A stretch of DNA of 64,000 nt from Leptidea sinapis (GCF_905404315.1 NC_066265.1:27676501-27740500); one strand, 5' to 3'. Positions 23,646-35,414 are shown, numbered from the stretch's first letter. Numbers and translations: made by a program. The notes: generated from the sequence alone by a model not told the origin.

Positions 23646-24059
23646 ATGTTGTCCATCATGCATACCTGCATTATAAAATACGTTTAATTATCAAAATGTA
23701 GTAGAGTAGTAATTACAAATCAATATATTATGTATGTCGTTTTAACATTAAATTAGGTGAAGGAATAATAATATAGGTTTTGACTGTAATATTGGCGCAA
23801 ACTCCTAAATGTTTTTTAATAATTATAAGTAGGTATTGTAAGGATTAGTAACAATGTAACAAAAAGGTCGGATAACGAACGATTTCTGTCATTTCCACAC
23901 TGAGCAATGGCGGGTTGGTCTTCTGAAGGATTAATGAATTAAGCCGGCTCCACCGAGCCCGACACACGCGTTCAATGACCACATCTTGCAATTAGAGTCA
24001 CAATATATCAAATCTCAGATAGAATTATAATTTATAATTAATTTATCATCTATTAAATA

Positions 24060-24370
24060 TTCAAAATCAAATATTTTTATTTAAAATAAGATTCAAAATC
24101 ACTTATTAGACGTCAAAACCTACCACCCATTCAAAATAGACTGCCTCAGACATGAGAAGAACGGGCGCAAGAAACTCAGCAGGCTTTTTTTATTAAAATA
24201 CGGATTACAATGTAATATCGTACAATAAACATTTATAATTAAAGAGAGTGTTAGCTTCATTCCCAGTCAGTGGTATCATTAAGAAAATCGTTTATGATAT
24301 AGAAGCCTTTCCCACATAAACGTTCTTTAACAATTCTTTTAAATTTCGTAAAATATTTGTTTTGTACATT
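24060..24370 (-). pseudogene. CR1-like LINE 3' end, second subfamily
   Basis: The minus-strand translation gives KFKRIVKERLCGKGFYIIND and FLNDTTDWE, a CR1/jockey-like ORF2 tail. Then the GGCGCAAGAAACTCAGCAGG segment (in plus orientation) and a tail of ATTCAAAATC-type direct repeats. Related to, but distinct from, the ATGCCTTT-tail family. Confidence 0.55.
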
Positions 24371-24639
24371 TTTATATTTATATTATATTACATCGCACAA
24401 TAAAAGACTTACTAAATCGACTTAGCCGAATAGTAGACATAACAAGTTTGTTAGTTCCTCGTGTTAACATTATGATTGTCACAGTTTCTAGCAAATTCCT
24501 CAATGTGCTTATGAATGAAGAATATATTGAGATACATTAATCTATCTTAAACATGTTTGCCATAATAGATGGGGCACACTAAAAGTTTTGCACTGCTGGC
24601 TAATCGGAACTATTTAAATTTCGAATGTTATATTTATTG

Positions 24640-25560
24640 AAACTTTTTGCGTGAGGCGATGGTTTGCTGAATTTGAGAGAGGTCATGTTTCTTTACATGA
24701 CGAATTTCGTGAAGTGCGGCCTTCATCTGCCGTCAACGAAAATAATGTGGCTACTGTTAAGCGTCTAATTGAAGAAAATGAGCGGATTACCTATAAGACA
24801 ATTCGAGGAATATTGGGCATTTTTATGAGCCAAATTCAGAAAATATTACACGAAGAATTGAAAGATTCGAAACTTTGTTGTCGTTGGATCCCTCATGAAC
24901 TTACAGCGGAGCAGAAGCGGGCTCGCGTGGAATGGTGCCCACAGATGCTAATGAAGTACAACCAAGGACAATCTAATGCTGTTTATGACATTGTCACAGG
25001 AGACTAAACGTGGATTTATTGTTTGGAACCCGAAAAAAAAGCAATCTTGTGAATGGGTGTTTGAAAATGAGAACAGGCACACAAAAGTGAGGCAGGCGAA
25101 AACGTTGGTATAAAAATGATCGCATTTTTTCTCAGATACGGCTTACATCTACACAATTCCACTTGCAGATGAAAAGAGTCTTAATGCCCAGTGGTATTCT
25201 ACCATTTGTTTACCCAGGGTGTTAAAAAAGTTCGCGAAAGACGACCAAAAAGCCGCGTTCTCCAACATCATGACAACGCTTTTTCACACACGGCCAATAA
25301 AACTAAGTCATTTTTAGCTTCCGAAAAAGTACAACTCGTAACCCATCTTCCCCAAAGCCCCGACCTTGCACCCTGTGATTTCTCTATTTTCCCAAAAATC
25401 AAAGATTTGATGAGAGGTTTCACTTTTACCAATTCCGAAGGGGCAATGACAGTGTTTAATCAGCACGTAGAAAAAATGCCTTCAGATCTGTGGCCTTCCT
25501 GTTTAAAAAAATGGTTCGATCGCATGAAAAATTGTTTAATATTTTGAAAAGCAATAAACA
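24640..25560 (+). pseudogene. Mariner transposase pseudogene
   Basis: 24,651-25,007 encodes MRRWFAEFERGHVSLHDEFR, SQIQKILHEELKDSKLC and RWIPHELTAEQKRARVEWC up to VYDIVTGD. The next codon, E in active relatives, is TAA, so the frame ends right after the first catalytic aspartate. The reading then shifts frame (an A-run near 25,030) through EWVFENENRHTKVRQAKTL and resumes at 25,191-25,547 with VLQHHDNAFSHTANK (second catalytic D) and THLPQSPDLAPCDFSIFPKI (third D), ending KKWFDRMKNCLIF. The N-terminal helix-turn-helix of about 70 residues is missing and no clear TIR pair was found. The motif arrangement is mariner DD34D. Not functional. Confidence 0.85.
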
Positions 25561-26086
25561 TAATAATAGTTTCATTATAACATGTTGTTTTTTTAAGCAA
25601 CCCAACATATTTTACTTTAAATCTATAATTATAACTTTGTGAGTCCAATGCTGAATTCCACGCAGACAAAGTCGCTGACTCAAACGCAAGTCATTAATAA
25701 TTTGCCATAACAAATCTTAAATTGCAGCGCTTAACATTGTCCTGTTTACCACCACAATACCTCACTGACAATAATTTATCTGAAATATCCAGAATAATAA
25801 ATTGATCCAAGGTAATTGGCTCCAATTATTATCATCCAGAAACACATTAACGGTAATGTAAGGTAATTATCCAGAAAACGCTACAAATTATGGTTGGTCA
25901 GCTTTAATCAAATACATAATATGCAGATAATAGCTTTTGTGCTATATATTAAATAAAACAGTCCAGTTTTATTGTTTCATTATAGGACAGGACATACTGC
26001 GTTTAGTGTATCTTGAATACTTCCAAAAAAATCTAACAATTTACAAAATCTATCATAACCATGTTTTTTACCAGTGGGTGGCTTTG
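25561..26086. other. No recognisable feature
   Basis: AT-rich; no open frame with protein-like character. Confidence 0.4.
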
Positions 26087-26192
26087 CTCGTGATGCCGGC
26101 TAGATTATGGGTACCACACGGGCTCCTATTTCTGTCGTGAAGCAGTAATGTGCAAGCATTATTGTGTTTCCATCTGAAGGGCGCCGCTTCAT
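26087..26192 (+). repeat. SINE-like repeat, truncated
   Basis: Carries GATGCCGGCTAGATTATGGG to CTGAAGGGCGCCGC, the first third of the family seen at 48,905-49,215. Confidence 0.7.
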
Positions 26193-26817
26193 TCTATACC
26201 TAGAATAAAAAGAAATTTTTATAATTATGTATTATTTGCCTTACATTTTTAAATACATAATGTCGTATTTTATGTATAACTTGGCACCAACCGGAAAATG
26301 TTGTAAAAACAAATATTCTAATAACCTTGTTTTAAAGTGTTTGAAATCAGTTTCGTAAATATATTGTTGTAATAAAATTATTTAGGCGTGATTCTACTAT
26401 AAACTTGAAGCTGGCAAATTTATCATCTAAATTAAAATAATAAGTGAAAAAATTGACGTATAAACAAAAGGGATAACATGATTTAATTTACGTAAAAATA
26501 ATGCTCTCGCAATAAAAATTGGGATAGGCAATCTTCTCTCGAATGAATGCTTTGATTTATTATAAGAGACTCGCTGTGATGTAAAAAGTGACAGAAAATA
26601 ATTTTTTCTGTGGTTGTTGTTTACTCGATCAGATGACGCTATGTTTTGTATGAGGCTGGATGATTATGGAAATAATAAACTAAGTTCATAAACCATGTAG
26701 GTTTTAGTCCCTTTGAGGAGTTATGGCATCTAAAATGTAGTTTAAACCGTTGGAATAGAACCATCGAACCTAACTTAATATTGTAAGAGCTTTTAAAAAG
26801 TATGGTCTTGTATAACA

Positions 26818-27030
26818 TGACCTGTATAGCCCAGTGGTTAGTGATCCTGACTAAATGACTTGAGCGTCCTGGGTTCTGATCCCGGTAAATACAAACGTTT
26901 ATATATTGTAAATGTTTCCCAGTCATGGATGTTTCTATATATTGTATTAAATATAGGCTATTCTTAATATGCCTAATTTAGTGCTAGACAATTTATGTTA
27001 ATTGTGTTTATTATTATATATATATATATG
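26818..27030 (+). mobile_element. tRNA-derived SINE
   Basis: The head reads CCTGTATAGCCCAGTGGTTA, with TAGCCCAGTGG as pol III box A, and CTGGGTTCTGATCCCGG about 30 bases on as box B. The tRNA-unrelated body includes CCCAGTCATGGATGTTT and ends near a TA-rich tail at 27,015-27,030. I recognise this layout from moth SINEs. Box B differs from consensus (CTGA for CGAN). Confidence 0.75.
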
Positions 27031-27127
27031 TTGTAGGTATAGTGTCAAAGCCGTGATATTATTATTTCACTAGTGATATTATAATTAAACGTAGATTGTC
27101 AATCGACTTCATTTCTTACAATTTAAC

Positions 27128-27310
27128 GGCCGTTCCCAAAATACTATCTACAGATAGAGATAAATAGTAATTTATCTCCTAAAAAGGTAGTAACCTCTCC
27201 TAAAAAGGTAGCCCTCTAAAAAGGTAGTAACCTTGTACTGTCAGTAATTAGCTGTCAATAATCTGAAGATGTCCTAATATATCCAATAAGTCATTCTCAT
27301 CGCATCGATC
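27128..27310 (+). mobile_element. MITE-C, truncated, with local tandem duplication
   Basis: Begins GGCCGTTCCCAAAATACTATC and continues with CAGTAATTAGCTGTCAATAATCTGAAG as in the full copy at 39,552-39,863. The CTAAAAAGGTAGTAACCT word is repeated three times at 27,178-27,231. The right end is missing. Confidence 0.6.
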
Positions 27311-27794
27311 GTTCGCCGATAAGTTAAGATCCAATTGCATGAATTTGTTCATCAATCGAAATATCGGCATCAAATATATAAAATATATATCGTGAGTATC
27401 AGTCATAATAATTACGATGTGGCAGTTGTTAGAATAAAACAGAATTATTTCAAATAAACCCATTTTTATAGAACATAATTAAGTACAAATAAGCCAGCCT
27501 CGGTAATAAAGTAAGAAAACACATAAATGTCACCGAGTTGTAACGAATTTATCAGCGGGATGTTATTTATTACTAAATCCCCGAATTGCAAGAAAGCCAG
27601 GTCAATTCTTTTACATTGGCTTTACTACTCGTAAATATTAGTTTATTTTTATATTATGCCCGAAATATCATCAAAAGAGTAATATTTTTAGTTAAATTAT
27701 CAATTTTATTTAGATTTTATACTAAGAATGGAGAAACAGCAAAGGATGCAGGCAAACAAAGAATGCGGTGCCCTCAAAGAGGTTCGCCCGCAAC

Positions 27795-27935
27795 CTGATG
27801 AGACTACACAGTGACAAAATACGAAAAATAGTACCGGTCACTGTCCCTTGAACAAGCATCTATTTATCATCGGTGTAACAGACAGCTCTTTATGCAGAAG
27901 ATGCATTGAGGCAGAAGAAACACCAGAACTTAATC
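27795..27935 (+). pseudogene. LINE ORF2 C-terminal zinc-binding fragment
   Basis: The plus-strand frame gives GHCPLNKHLF, then DSSLCRRCIEAEETPE, the cysteine pair and E-E-T-x-E signature of the C-terminal region of I/R1-type LINE ORF2. It is cut off by a (CA)n tract at 27,938-27,961. Confidence 0.55.
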
Positions 27936-28160
27936 ACATACACACACACACACATACACAGTTTTCAGACTTGTTTTAATTGTGCGATAATTGTTAAATT
28001 TGGTTTTTAATCATTTTTGTTTATTTCTAAAATATTGTATATCAAAAATTATGTATCCGTCAATGAAGTTGCGAGATATTCCCAATACAAGTGTCCTCAG
28101 ACAACTTACTGGGAAGTCTCAACTACTAAAATGTATATGCAATCTTTGAAATAAACGAAA

Positions 28161-28534
28161 TCTAATATATAAAATTCTCGTGTTTGTAGTTAAATTCCTC
28201 CGAAACGGCTTGACCGATCCTCATGAAATTTTGTGTGCATATTGGGTAGGTCTGAGAATCGGACAACATCTATTTTTCATCCCCCTAAATGTTAAGGGTA
28301 TGCCACCCCAATTTTTATTTAATTTTATATAATTTTTTTATTTTTTTATGATACAACTTTAAAAAATACATACAACTTCAAATTTTTACCCGTCTACGAT
28401 AAACACGTATTTTTCTATCGCGATTTTTATATTATTCTGTTACATCCACAGCTCCGCAATAGGGTTGCGAGATGGCAATGAATTTTATTATTTATTACTT
28501 TATGTGGCAATACATCGTTTGCTGGGTCAGCTAG
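28161..28534 (+). mobile_element. Non-autonomous Helitron
   Basis: Starts A/TCTAATATATAAAATTCTCG and ends GGGTCAGCTAG/T, fitting Helitron TC...CTAG termini inserted between A and T. The interior phrases CGAAACGGCTTGACCGATCC and GTCTGAGAATCGGACAACAT recur in the copy at 32,403-32,955. 374 bp, non-coding. Confidence 0.7.
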
Positions 28535-30640
28535 TTTATTTATAAAAAAGAACACGTGCTTATGGAGTGCAGAACTGTGGCCGAACAACGGGCACAAATC
28601 TTCCGATCTCCTGCATCGCTTCCGGATTCCTGCAGAAATTTGAAAAATACTGCTAGAGTTCTGGAACGATCTGGGCTGATTAGAGTTAGAAGACAAACGA
28701 AAAGCACAATGCTCAATCTAGAGGCTAAGTGTGTAAGCAGCTCAGCTAAACTAACTAACTAACTACATTATATAATTACAAAAAAAAAGTATTATCTAGT
28801 ACTATAAGATCAGTATCAAGTTCAGTAGTGCTTTAAGTCTGTTTAAGTATTGGAAGCGGGATGAGCAAGACGTTTGTTTACTTTAAATATAGCAAGAGAA
28901 CGCCCCTCTTACAATCGAATTAATGGAATACACAACATAATTGTGATCTCGGTGTATGATATATTTACCTTGATATACGTTGTGGTACAAACATTTTTTA
29001 TCTACACCCATGCTATAAATCCTATATTAAAGATTCTGAAACAGTTAGCTTATTGCCAACATTAAAACACCCAATGTTCTAATAACCATTACATCACCCA
29101 AAAGAGTGTTGTAATGTTGTACTGAATTTCATAACAACACTCCTATTTTTTTTTTCATTCCCTTCATGTTCAAAGAGTTTTAACAGACATTCTTATTGCT
29201 CGATGCATGGCATCTGTATGAATTTCAAAAAAAGAACATTTTGGTTTACGCGCGTTCGACACCACCAGAACGTCGCGCGCCGTAAAAAAAAGTATATTAT
29301 TCGAATCCCCGCCATTTTTCTTCGATGTTTTTATTGTTTTGTTTACAAAAAAATGAGCGATTAATTTCCAAAAGAACATAATATTCCAATGAATTTTAAT
29401 TATTGCATTATACAAAATGTAAATTACTACTAAAATAAATAATTCTTTCATTAATACTTAGTTTATTTGTATATAATCAATAATGGATGATATTAGGTTA
29501 CTACTAGGACTGGCTGTTTTAATGTTAGCAGTAAGCGAACTGTTCCAGAATCTTTTAGAGGATTCATATTCTGGGTGTAGATAAAGTCTTGTAAATTTAT
29601 CACACTCGGCTTCGCCTCGTGAGATAAATCCACATTCGTGTTTTAATACCCCTTATTACATAACAGTTGCATAAATAACTATTACAACATTGTTATAGCC
29701 GTCATCTGTCAATCTATCAATGCACTGACTGCACGTTTATTACAATCACCTTTTTTTAAGAGTTTCGCTAGGCTGAATGATATGTCCGTATATGTATAGA
29801 ACGTCATTGATTACATTATGAAAATATAAATCACATGGTTAGCCATCTTGAATTGCAGAAATTTCGAATCCAAGTGATTGATTGACATTTTCCAGCGATG
29901 TTAAATAAATCATGTTTAATATTGTACTGCGTACTGAATGTTATAAGCCTCCGCATTCGTAGCCACTGCCATACATCATCAGAATCGACATTCTATCCAA
30001 CACACTCCGACACAGTTACAAATGAGGATAAATTTTTATCGAATCTTTTATTTGGATACTACATGTAATGCGATATTAGGTAACATGATTGATTGATTTG
30101 AATTAATAAGTTGTATTGATAACATTATGTTGGGAAGACTTTTTTCCCACGAGGAGAACTGAAGTTTAATGAATTTTTCTGAGTATAACCATGCTTATTT
30201 GTAATAAACTTCATTCAATTAGGCTTAAACTAAGCGCTTTTGAATCGTCAGAATATGTTCTGAAAAAGTAGAATTCGTGAGAAGAAAATACAAGAAACGC
30301 ATTACAATACCACGTAAGAAAATAAAAAAACAGATGCAATACATAACTTTAATGTTTTCTAGTTCCGAACCAAACCTAAAAACTCGCAATGAGGCCCTTT
30401 GAAGGAGCTTTGCATAAAAGATACATAAAAACTTATTAAACAGTCTGTCATAAGATTCGTCAAATTATTTATTAGAGTAATATAAATTTGTAAATGTTAC
30501 TAAACCGTCGTGCCAAATATTAATGCAAATATTATGGCATGTGATGTTAAATACTTTGTTGGACTTCAGCCAGCTCAGAGAAATACAAACACTTAATGTT
30601 TTTATCTGCTAATGTAAAGGATAAGTCGAGGGCTTGGATC
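28535..30640. other. No gene recognised
   Basis: Mostly AT-rich. 29,590-29,640 (CACTCGGCTTCGCCTCGTG) looks like a known type of short repeat. 29,725-29,790 carries ACTGCACGTTT and AGAGTTTCGCTAGGCTG phrases related to the interior of family A (6178-6210). Confidence 0.4.
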
Positions 30641-30645
30641 ATTAC

Positions 30646-30835
30646 TACGTCTAGATAGACTATGACAGCAGTGAAAAATTGATTTTAGTACTAACCTCTA
30701 TTTTGAGAAATTCACGCACACTAACTCAAAGTGTCAAATCGCGAGTGTAAGATGTAGCTTGTCATACACACTAAACTAATATTCCTGACCTCTTTTTATC
30801 GGTTGTTTAAGAGCAAGAGACTCTATCTAGACCTA
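30646..30835. mobile_element. MITE-D, copy 1
   Basis: The ends ACGTCTAGATAGACTATGAC and GACTCTATCTAGACCT are inverted repeats. The interior shares ACTAACCTCTATTTTG and AAATCGCGAGTGTAAGATGT with copy 2 at 33,455-33,650, which lies in the opposite orientation. Confidence 0.6.
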
Positions 30836-30879
30836 TAAATTATCTAAGGTAAGAGAGAAATATATTTGTTTACTTGTAA

Positions 30880-31735
30880 GTACATTCGGCTTCTACAAAG
30901 TATATATCTGAACAGTACTACACAGGTCAAACTCGAGACAGCTGGAGAAGAGTTCCGTATCGAGAGGGGTGTCCGTCAAGGCGATCCTATTTCTCCTAAG
31001 CTCTTCACAGTAGTCGTAGATGACGTTATTTTATTTTCGGAGAGTGAAAACCACCTAGAGCAAATGTTGCAACAACTTGCAAACGAAAGTGCTAAAGCCG
31101 GCTTGCAAATAAATGCGTCCAAAACGACACTCATCCGGCACAACTGGTTCGATAGTAGTTGATAATGAAACAGTAGAATATGTTCAAATGATTTGAGTTT
31201 TTTTTTGCTTATGCCGCCAATATTTGTCTTTAAACAATTCGACACGTGTTTCGCCTCTACACGAGGCATCCTCAGGACATGTTGAGTCGCCAAAATCTGG
31301 CACGAGACTGAAACAACTGAGCCAGAAACCGCTCTTTATTGTTTTTCCTAATTTTAAGGAAGGACACAACTAACAGACCATCTCTCGGAAAAAGTTAAAG
31401 TGCCAAAACTCAATAGAAAGGAGCGGAATTGGAGTTAGGAGACGAGACAAAGTTAATTTAGAAAACATTAAGAGTCAGACAAAATTAAAAAACGCACACA
31501 AGATGTGTCAAAAGCAAAAGTGGAAACGGACTGGACACATTCTGAGGGAAAAGAAAGATAAATGGACAAAAATCGTTACATAAAGATATCCAAGAAACGG
31601 AAAACGAAGGAAAGGTAGATAGATAGATTAGAAGGTGGGAAGACGTTTTTAAAAGGATAGCAGGACCGGACTGGACGTAGCTAGAGACCGAATAAGTTGG
31701 AAGTCCTTAGAGAATGCCTTTGTCGAGAGACAAAT
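30880..31735 (+). pseudogene. RTE-like LINE pseudogene with internal deletion and insertion
   Basis: 30,890-31,135 encodes TQVKLETAGEEFRIERGVRQ, GDPISPKLFT, then DDVILFSE, LEQMLQQLANESAKAGLQIN and ASKTT. The catalytic motif keeps only its DD: about 45 residues between the PKLFT and xADD blocks are deleted. Downstream 31,420-31,735 resumes with RRDKVNLENI, KWKRTGHILREKKDKW, RRWEDVFKRIAGPDW and KSLENAFVERQI, matching RTE-type C-termini, with stops. Between them 31,195-31,345 is an unrelated insert containing CACGTGTTTCGCCTCTACAC. 5' end missing. Confidence 0.75.
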
Positions 31736-31739
31736 TACT

Positions 31740-32402
31740 AGTTAAGCTAATCTAAGTTTTATTTATAAGAAAAATTCCTTATTAACACTAGTAATAAGAA
31801 AGGATATTTTATTTATTTATATAAGAAATGTAATAAAATGGTGACGACCTTAATTTTCAAATGCTGAAATAACTATATTCTTGGGATGCTTCGTTTAAAT
31901 TAGAGCAGTTAGCTGCTGCTGCAATTTGCTGGTTACTAATGTTGATAAGTGACATAATATTTCTCCGCCATTCAAAGTAAAATATTTCAGCATCGCTGTC
32001 GGTCATCAAAGCAATGTATGTCGATTCAAACTCAAGGAACGGGCGGGACAACTCTTTGAACACAAACAAAAACTTTGTGAATTCTAGAAGTTTTGTATTG
32101 CCGCTAGTAACAGGTTTTAGCATACCATACTACGTCCTCAATTAATTTCAGAAACGTTGTAGTTTCGCTGTTCATTTTGTAGAAAGATGTTATGTGCTAG
32201 TGTTATTAAAAATTAAAACGCGAATATAGATCTTCAAAACCAACGTTTAAATTACTATCAACTGATGCAATATATTGTTTTGGAGTGATATTTCTAAATA
32301 TTTATTTATTTATTTATTGTCCGACTTAGTAGACTTTCCTTTACCACGAGATCGGTATCTAAGCGAGTGAAACCGTGAGGCATTACTAGTTGTAAATCAA
32401 TA
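31740..32402. other. No gene recognised
   Basis: AT-rich. A minus-strand frame of 88 codons ends near 31,857 but has no recognised domain. A TTTA tandem is present at about 32,303-32,319. Confidence 0.35.
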
Positions 32403-32955
32403 TCTAATATATAAAATTCTCATGTCGCGATGTTTGTAGTTAAACTCCTACGAAACGGCTTGACCGATTCTCATGAAATTTCGAGTGCATATTGGTTAGG
32501 TCTGAGAATCGGACAACATCTATTTTTCATGCCCCTAAATGTTAAGGGTGGTCCACGCCAATTTTTTTTTAATTGTTTTGACGTTTTTTTTAAATTTGTA
32601 TTTTTTTTTTATGGAATAGGAGGCCTTTAAGGAAGGTGTACGCGCTTTTTTTGAAGGTACCCATGTCGTATCGTCCCGGAAACACCGCACAAGGAAGCTC
32701 ATTCCACAGCTTTGTAGTACGTGGAAGAAAGCTCTTTGAAAACCGCACTGTGGAGGACTGCCACACATCCAGATGGTGAGGATGATATCCTAACTTGTGG
32801 CGTGTCATGCGAAGGTGGAAGATGTCGTGGTGGTGGTTGTATGATTATGAGTCAGCATTAAAAATACATACAACTTCAAATTTTCACCCATCTACGATCA
32901 ACAGTTACTTTTGTATTATCTAATATCGGCAATACAACGTTTGCTGGGTCAGCTA
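32403..32955 (+). mobile_element. Non-autonomous Helitron split by a LINE-A insertion
   Basis: Starts A/TCTAATATATAAAATTCTC and ends GCTGGGTCAGCTAG/T, like the copy at 28,161-28,534. The TTTTTAAATTTG...AAAAATACATACAACTTC interior is split by the LINE fragment at 32,601-32,821. Without it the element would be about 330 bp. Confidence 0.7.
32601..32821 (-). pseudogene. LINE-A 3' end inserted in a Helitron
   Basis: The poly-T at 32,601-32,610 is the A-tail in reverse. The minus-strand frame reads KLGYHPHHLDVWQSSTVRFS, PRTTKLWNELPCAVFPGRYD and MGTFKKSAYTFLKG. The stop-proximal part (SCDSSGVARECGRR in other copies) is deleted between GGAATAGGAGG and CCTTTAAGG. 5'-truncated. Confidence 0.8.
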
Positions 32956-33454
32956 GTATTCTTTAATATTTTAAAACATTTTCATATTTGAATAGACTTC
33001 ATTATATAGGCCGTCTTGCAATATTTTTACATTCAATGGTCTGGTTTACAGAGCGAATTGGATTAACCGATTATTGCAGCTTTCCAAGTTCTACAATTGA
33101 GAACAAAAGGACGTTGTCTTTGATGGCAAAGGCTTATTTAACTTAAATCCAAGTCTTGCTATAGATGCATTTAAGATTCGTGTTATAAAATTTAATAGAA
33201 ATTCGTTCTTTGTTTTATCTCTATTAAGAATTCGCTGCAAAGTTCCAAAATTCTAGTTTAGTTTAAAGTAGTAGTAAGTTCTTGTTCATAAATTTTTCAG
33301 GTTTCATTTGATGATATAATTAGTAAAAAATATAAGTCACTGCTTAGCATACTTATTTTTACATTATTGCAATCACATATTCTAGATGTACGATCTTGTA
33401 CCTAAGTCGCACATTACTTACGGTTGGTAGTATCATGCGGCTTACACATACTTA

Positions 33455-33650
33455 GATTTTATTCAGATAATTTATACGTCTAGATAGAGTCTATTGCTGT
33501 TAGACAACCCATAAAAACAGGCCAGGAATATTAGTTAAGTGTTCGTGACAAGCTACGTCTTACGCTCGCGATTTGTATGCGATGACACAAAATAGAGGTT
33601 AGTTCTAAACTCGAATTTTTTTTCGACATTTTCACAGCTGGCATAGTTTT
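33455..33650. mobile_element. MITE-D, copy 2, opposite orientation
   Basis: Begins TTATACGTCTAGATAGAGTC; the interior AGGAATATTAGTTAAGTG and GCGATTTGTATGCGATGACA parallel copy 1 in reverse. It ends in CAGCTGGCATAG without the full terminal repeat. Confidence 0.55.
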
Positions 33651-33833
33651 TTCTTTCTTTATTGTTCACAAATAAAAAAGTAATACACAGAAAATACAAA
33701 TAAAGTCACCCACAAGAAAGCAAGGTTAGGGAACTAAGGTTTTTCCGTGGGGACAAGATCGTTCTTAATTAATTACATTATTATATTTATATCTAATACT
33801 AATTATATTAACATGCCTTTAATATATAATATA

Positions 33834-35412
33834 CACACATCAAAAAGTCTAAGCAACATGCATGATATTACAAATTTACCATTTATATTAATTAATTTCT
33901 AAGTCTTTATTCACTCAAAGTGCAAAGGTATGTAAACTTTTTTGTCATTGATGACATGCTGGTTGTAAAAAAAAATTTCGATTGTTTTGTTGTTTTTTTT
34001 TTGAAAGGGAATTTGTTTGAATTTAAGTGCGTTTTTATTGCTACGTTTAGTCTTGATTTTATAATTTCACCAACCATTTAAATAAAGTTAGCGTCAAAAT
34101 TGAATTGTTAGATATTCTTTACGTCATGGAGCGACGTCATTTGACGGCAAATGAAATGCAAAGAGCTGTAGGGATGTTGCAAGCGGGAAGTAATCAATCT
34201 CAGCTATCTCAGAATTTTGGCATTCATAGAAGTGTTATTTGTCGTCTTTGGCAGCGCTACAATAATATAAGGGAACCCGCTGAACAGCATTCAGGCCGTA
34301 AAAGGAGTACAATCACTCTGCAAGACCGGTACATACAACTGACTGCATGACGCCAGCCGATGTTAACCGCTCGAGAGAAAGTTTGAGGCTACAAAATTCT
34401 AGTGGTGTTGATGAAAGTCCCCAAACTGTGCGAAATTAACTGCATGAGTACGGCCTACGAGCTCGACGCCCAATTAGGTGCCCACCGATACGTCACGGGA
34501 ATCGCGCTCGTCGAAATGAATGGTGTAGAGAACGCAGAACATGGACCCAGGAACAATGGGATAAAATTATGTTTTCCGATGAGTCGCGATTCGGGTTTAG
34601 GCCTGATACAAGAAGGGTGCGAGTGTACCGTCGGCCCGGAAATACTGAAACGGTCAGGTGCATTCAGGAAGTTCATCCATACAGCTACTCAACAGTAATG
34701 GTATGGGCGGGTATTATGAAGAACAGGCGAAGTGAGCTCGTTTTTGTAAATGAAAACATGAACGCTGAAAATTACGTTGAGGATATTCTCAGACTTTATG
34801 TCCATCCATATGCACAAGCCTTTGGCTCCGATTGTACGTTATTGCATGACAATGCGCGTTCACATACAACTCGGTGAACCAGTCAATACTTGGCAACGGA
34901 GAACGTCTGGGTATTGCCCTGGCCTGCACAATCGCCATACCTCAACCCCATCGGGCACGCATGGGACATGCTCCAGAGACGTGTTTTGAAGGACTTGGAT
35001 GGAGTGACAACAACCCAACAGCTGAAGGATTTGCTACAATTCCAATTGGAGCAAATACCGCAAGGTGACATAAAAAATCTCATTAATTCAATGAATAATA
35101 GTTGCCGACAAGTTCTGAGCAGAGGAGGTCATACTTTGTATTAAACTATAATATTCTTCCACAGTCAATTCATTCTTTAGAAATTTCATTTTGTTAAGAA
35201 AATGTTTAGTTGCTTATGTACCTTAGTTTCTGCAGTATATTCTAATATTGTTAATTTCTGTTATTAAAAGAACTTATAAAGACAACAGCTGTTATCTTTA
35301 CACCATAGGACCCTAAAAATGTTATTTTAAAAATAAAATACAACGTTATACATTATAAAAACCATCCTAAAATTTAAATTAGTACATATTGCTTAGACTT
35401 TTTTGATGTGTG
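33834..35412 (+). mobile_element. Complete Tc1-like transposon
   Basis: Terminal inverted repeats CACACATCAAAAAGTCTAAG and CTTAGACTTTTTTGATGTGTG are flanked by TA on both sides (33,832-33,833 and 35,413-35,414), the Tc1/mariner target duplication. The length, about 1.58 kb, is normal for the family. It carries one transposase gene on the plus strand, inactivated. Confidence 0.9.
34126..35144 (+). pseudogene. Tc1-like transposase, broken
   Basis: The frame starts MERRHLTANEMQRAVGM, an N-terminal helix-turn-helix (paired-like) domain with a second helix group at SQLSQNFGIHRSVICRLWQR. After about residue 70 a frameshift and two stops follow (near 34,350; TAA after TVRN at about 34,438). The catalytic region continues at 34,560: MFSDESRFGF (first D), VMVWAGI, LLHDNARSHT (second D, codon 34,848-34,850), an in-frame TGA at 34,875, then PYLNPIGHAWDML. 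The third catalytic position, 34 residues after the second D, should be E but is G (GGG at 34,953-34,955). Total span is near the usual 340 codons. Multiple independent lesions show it is inactive. Confidence 0.9.
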
Positions 35413-35414
35413 TA

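Noticed and set aside
26821..26887. Possible functional tRNA gene
   Set aside because: It has boxes A and B but no matching acceptor stem, a deviant box B and a long unrelated 3' body, so it is a SINE head.
27938..27961. (CA)n tract as a CRISPR-like or tandem array
   Set aside because: Ordinary microsatellite; no spacer-repeat structure, and CRISPR is not expected in an animal genome.
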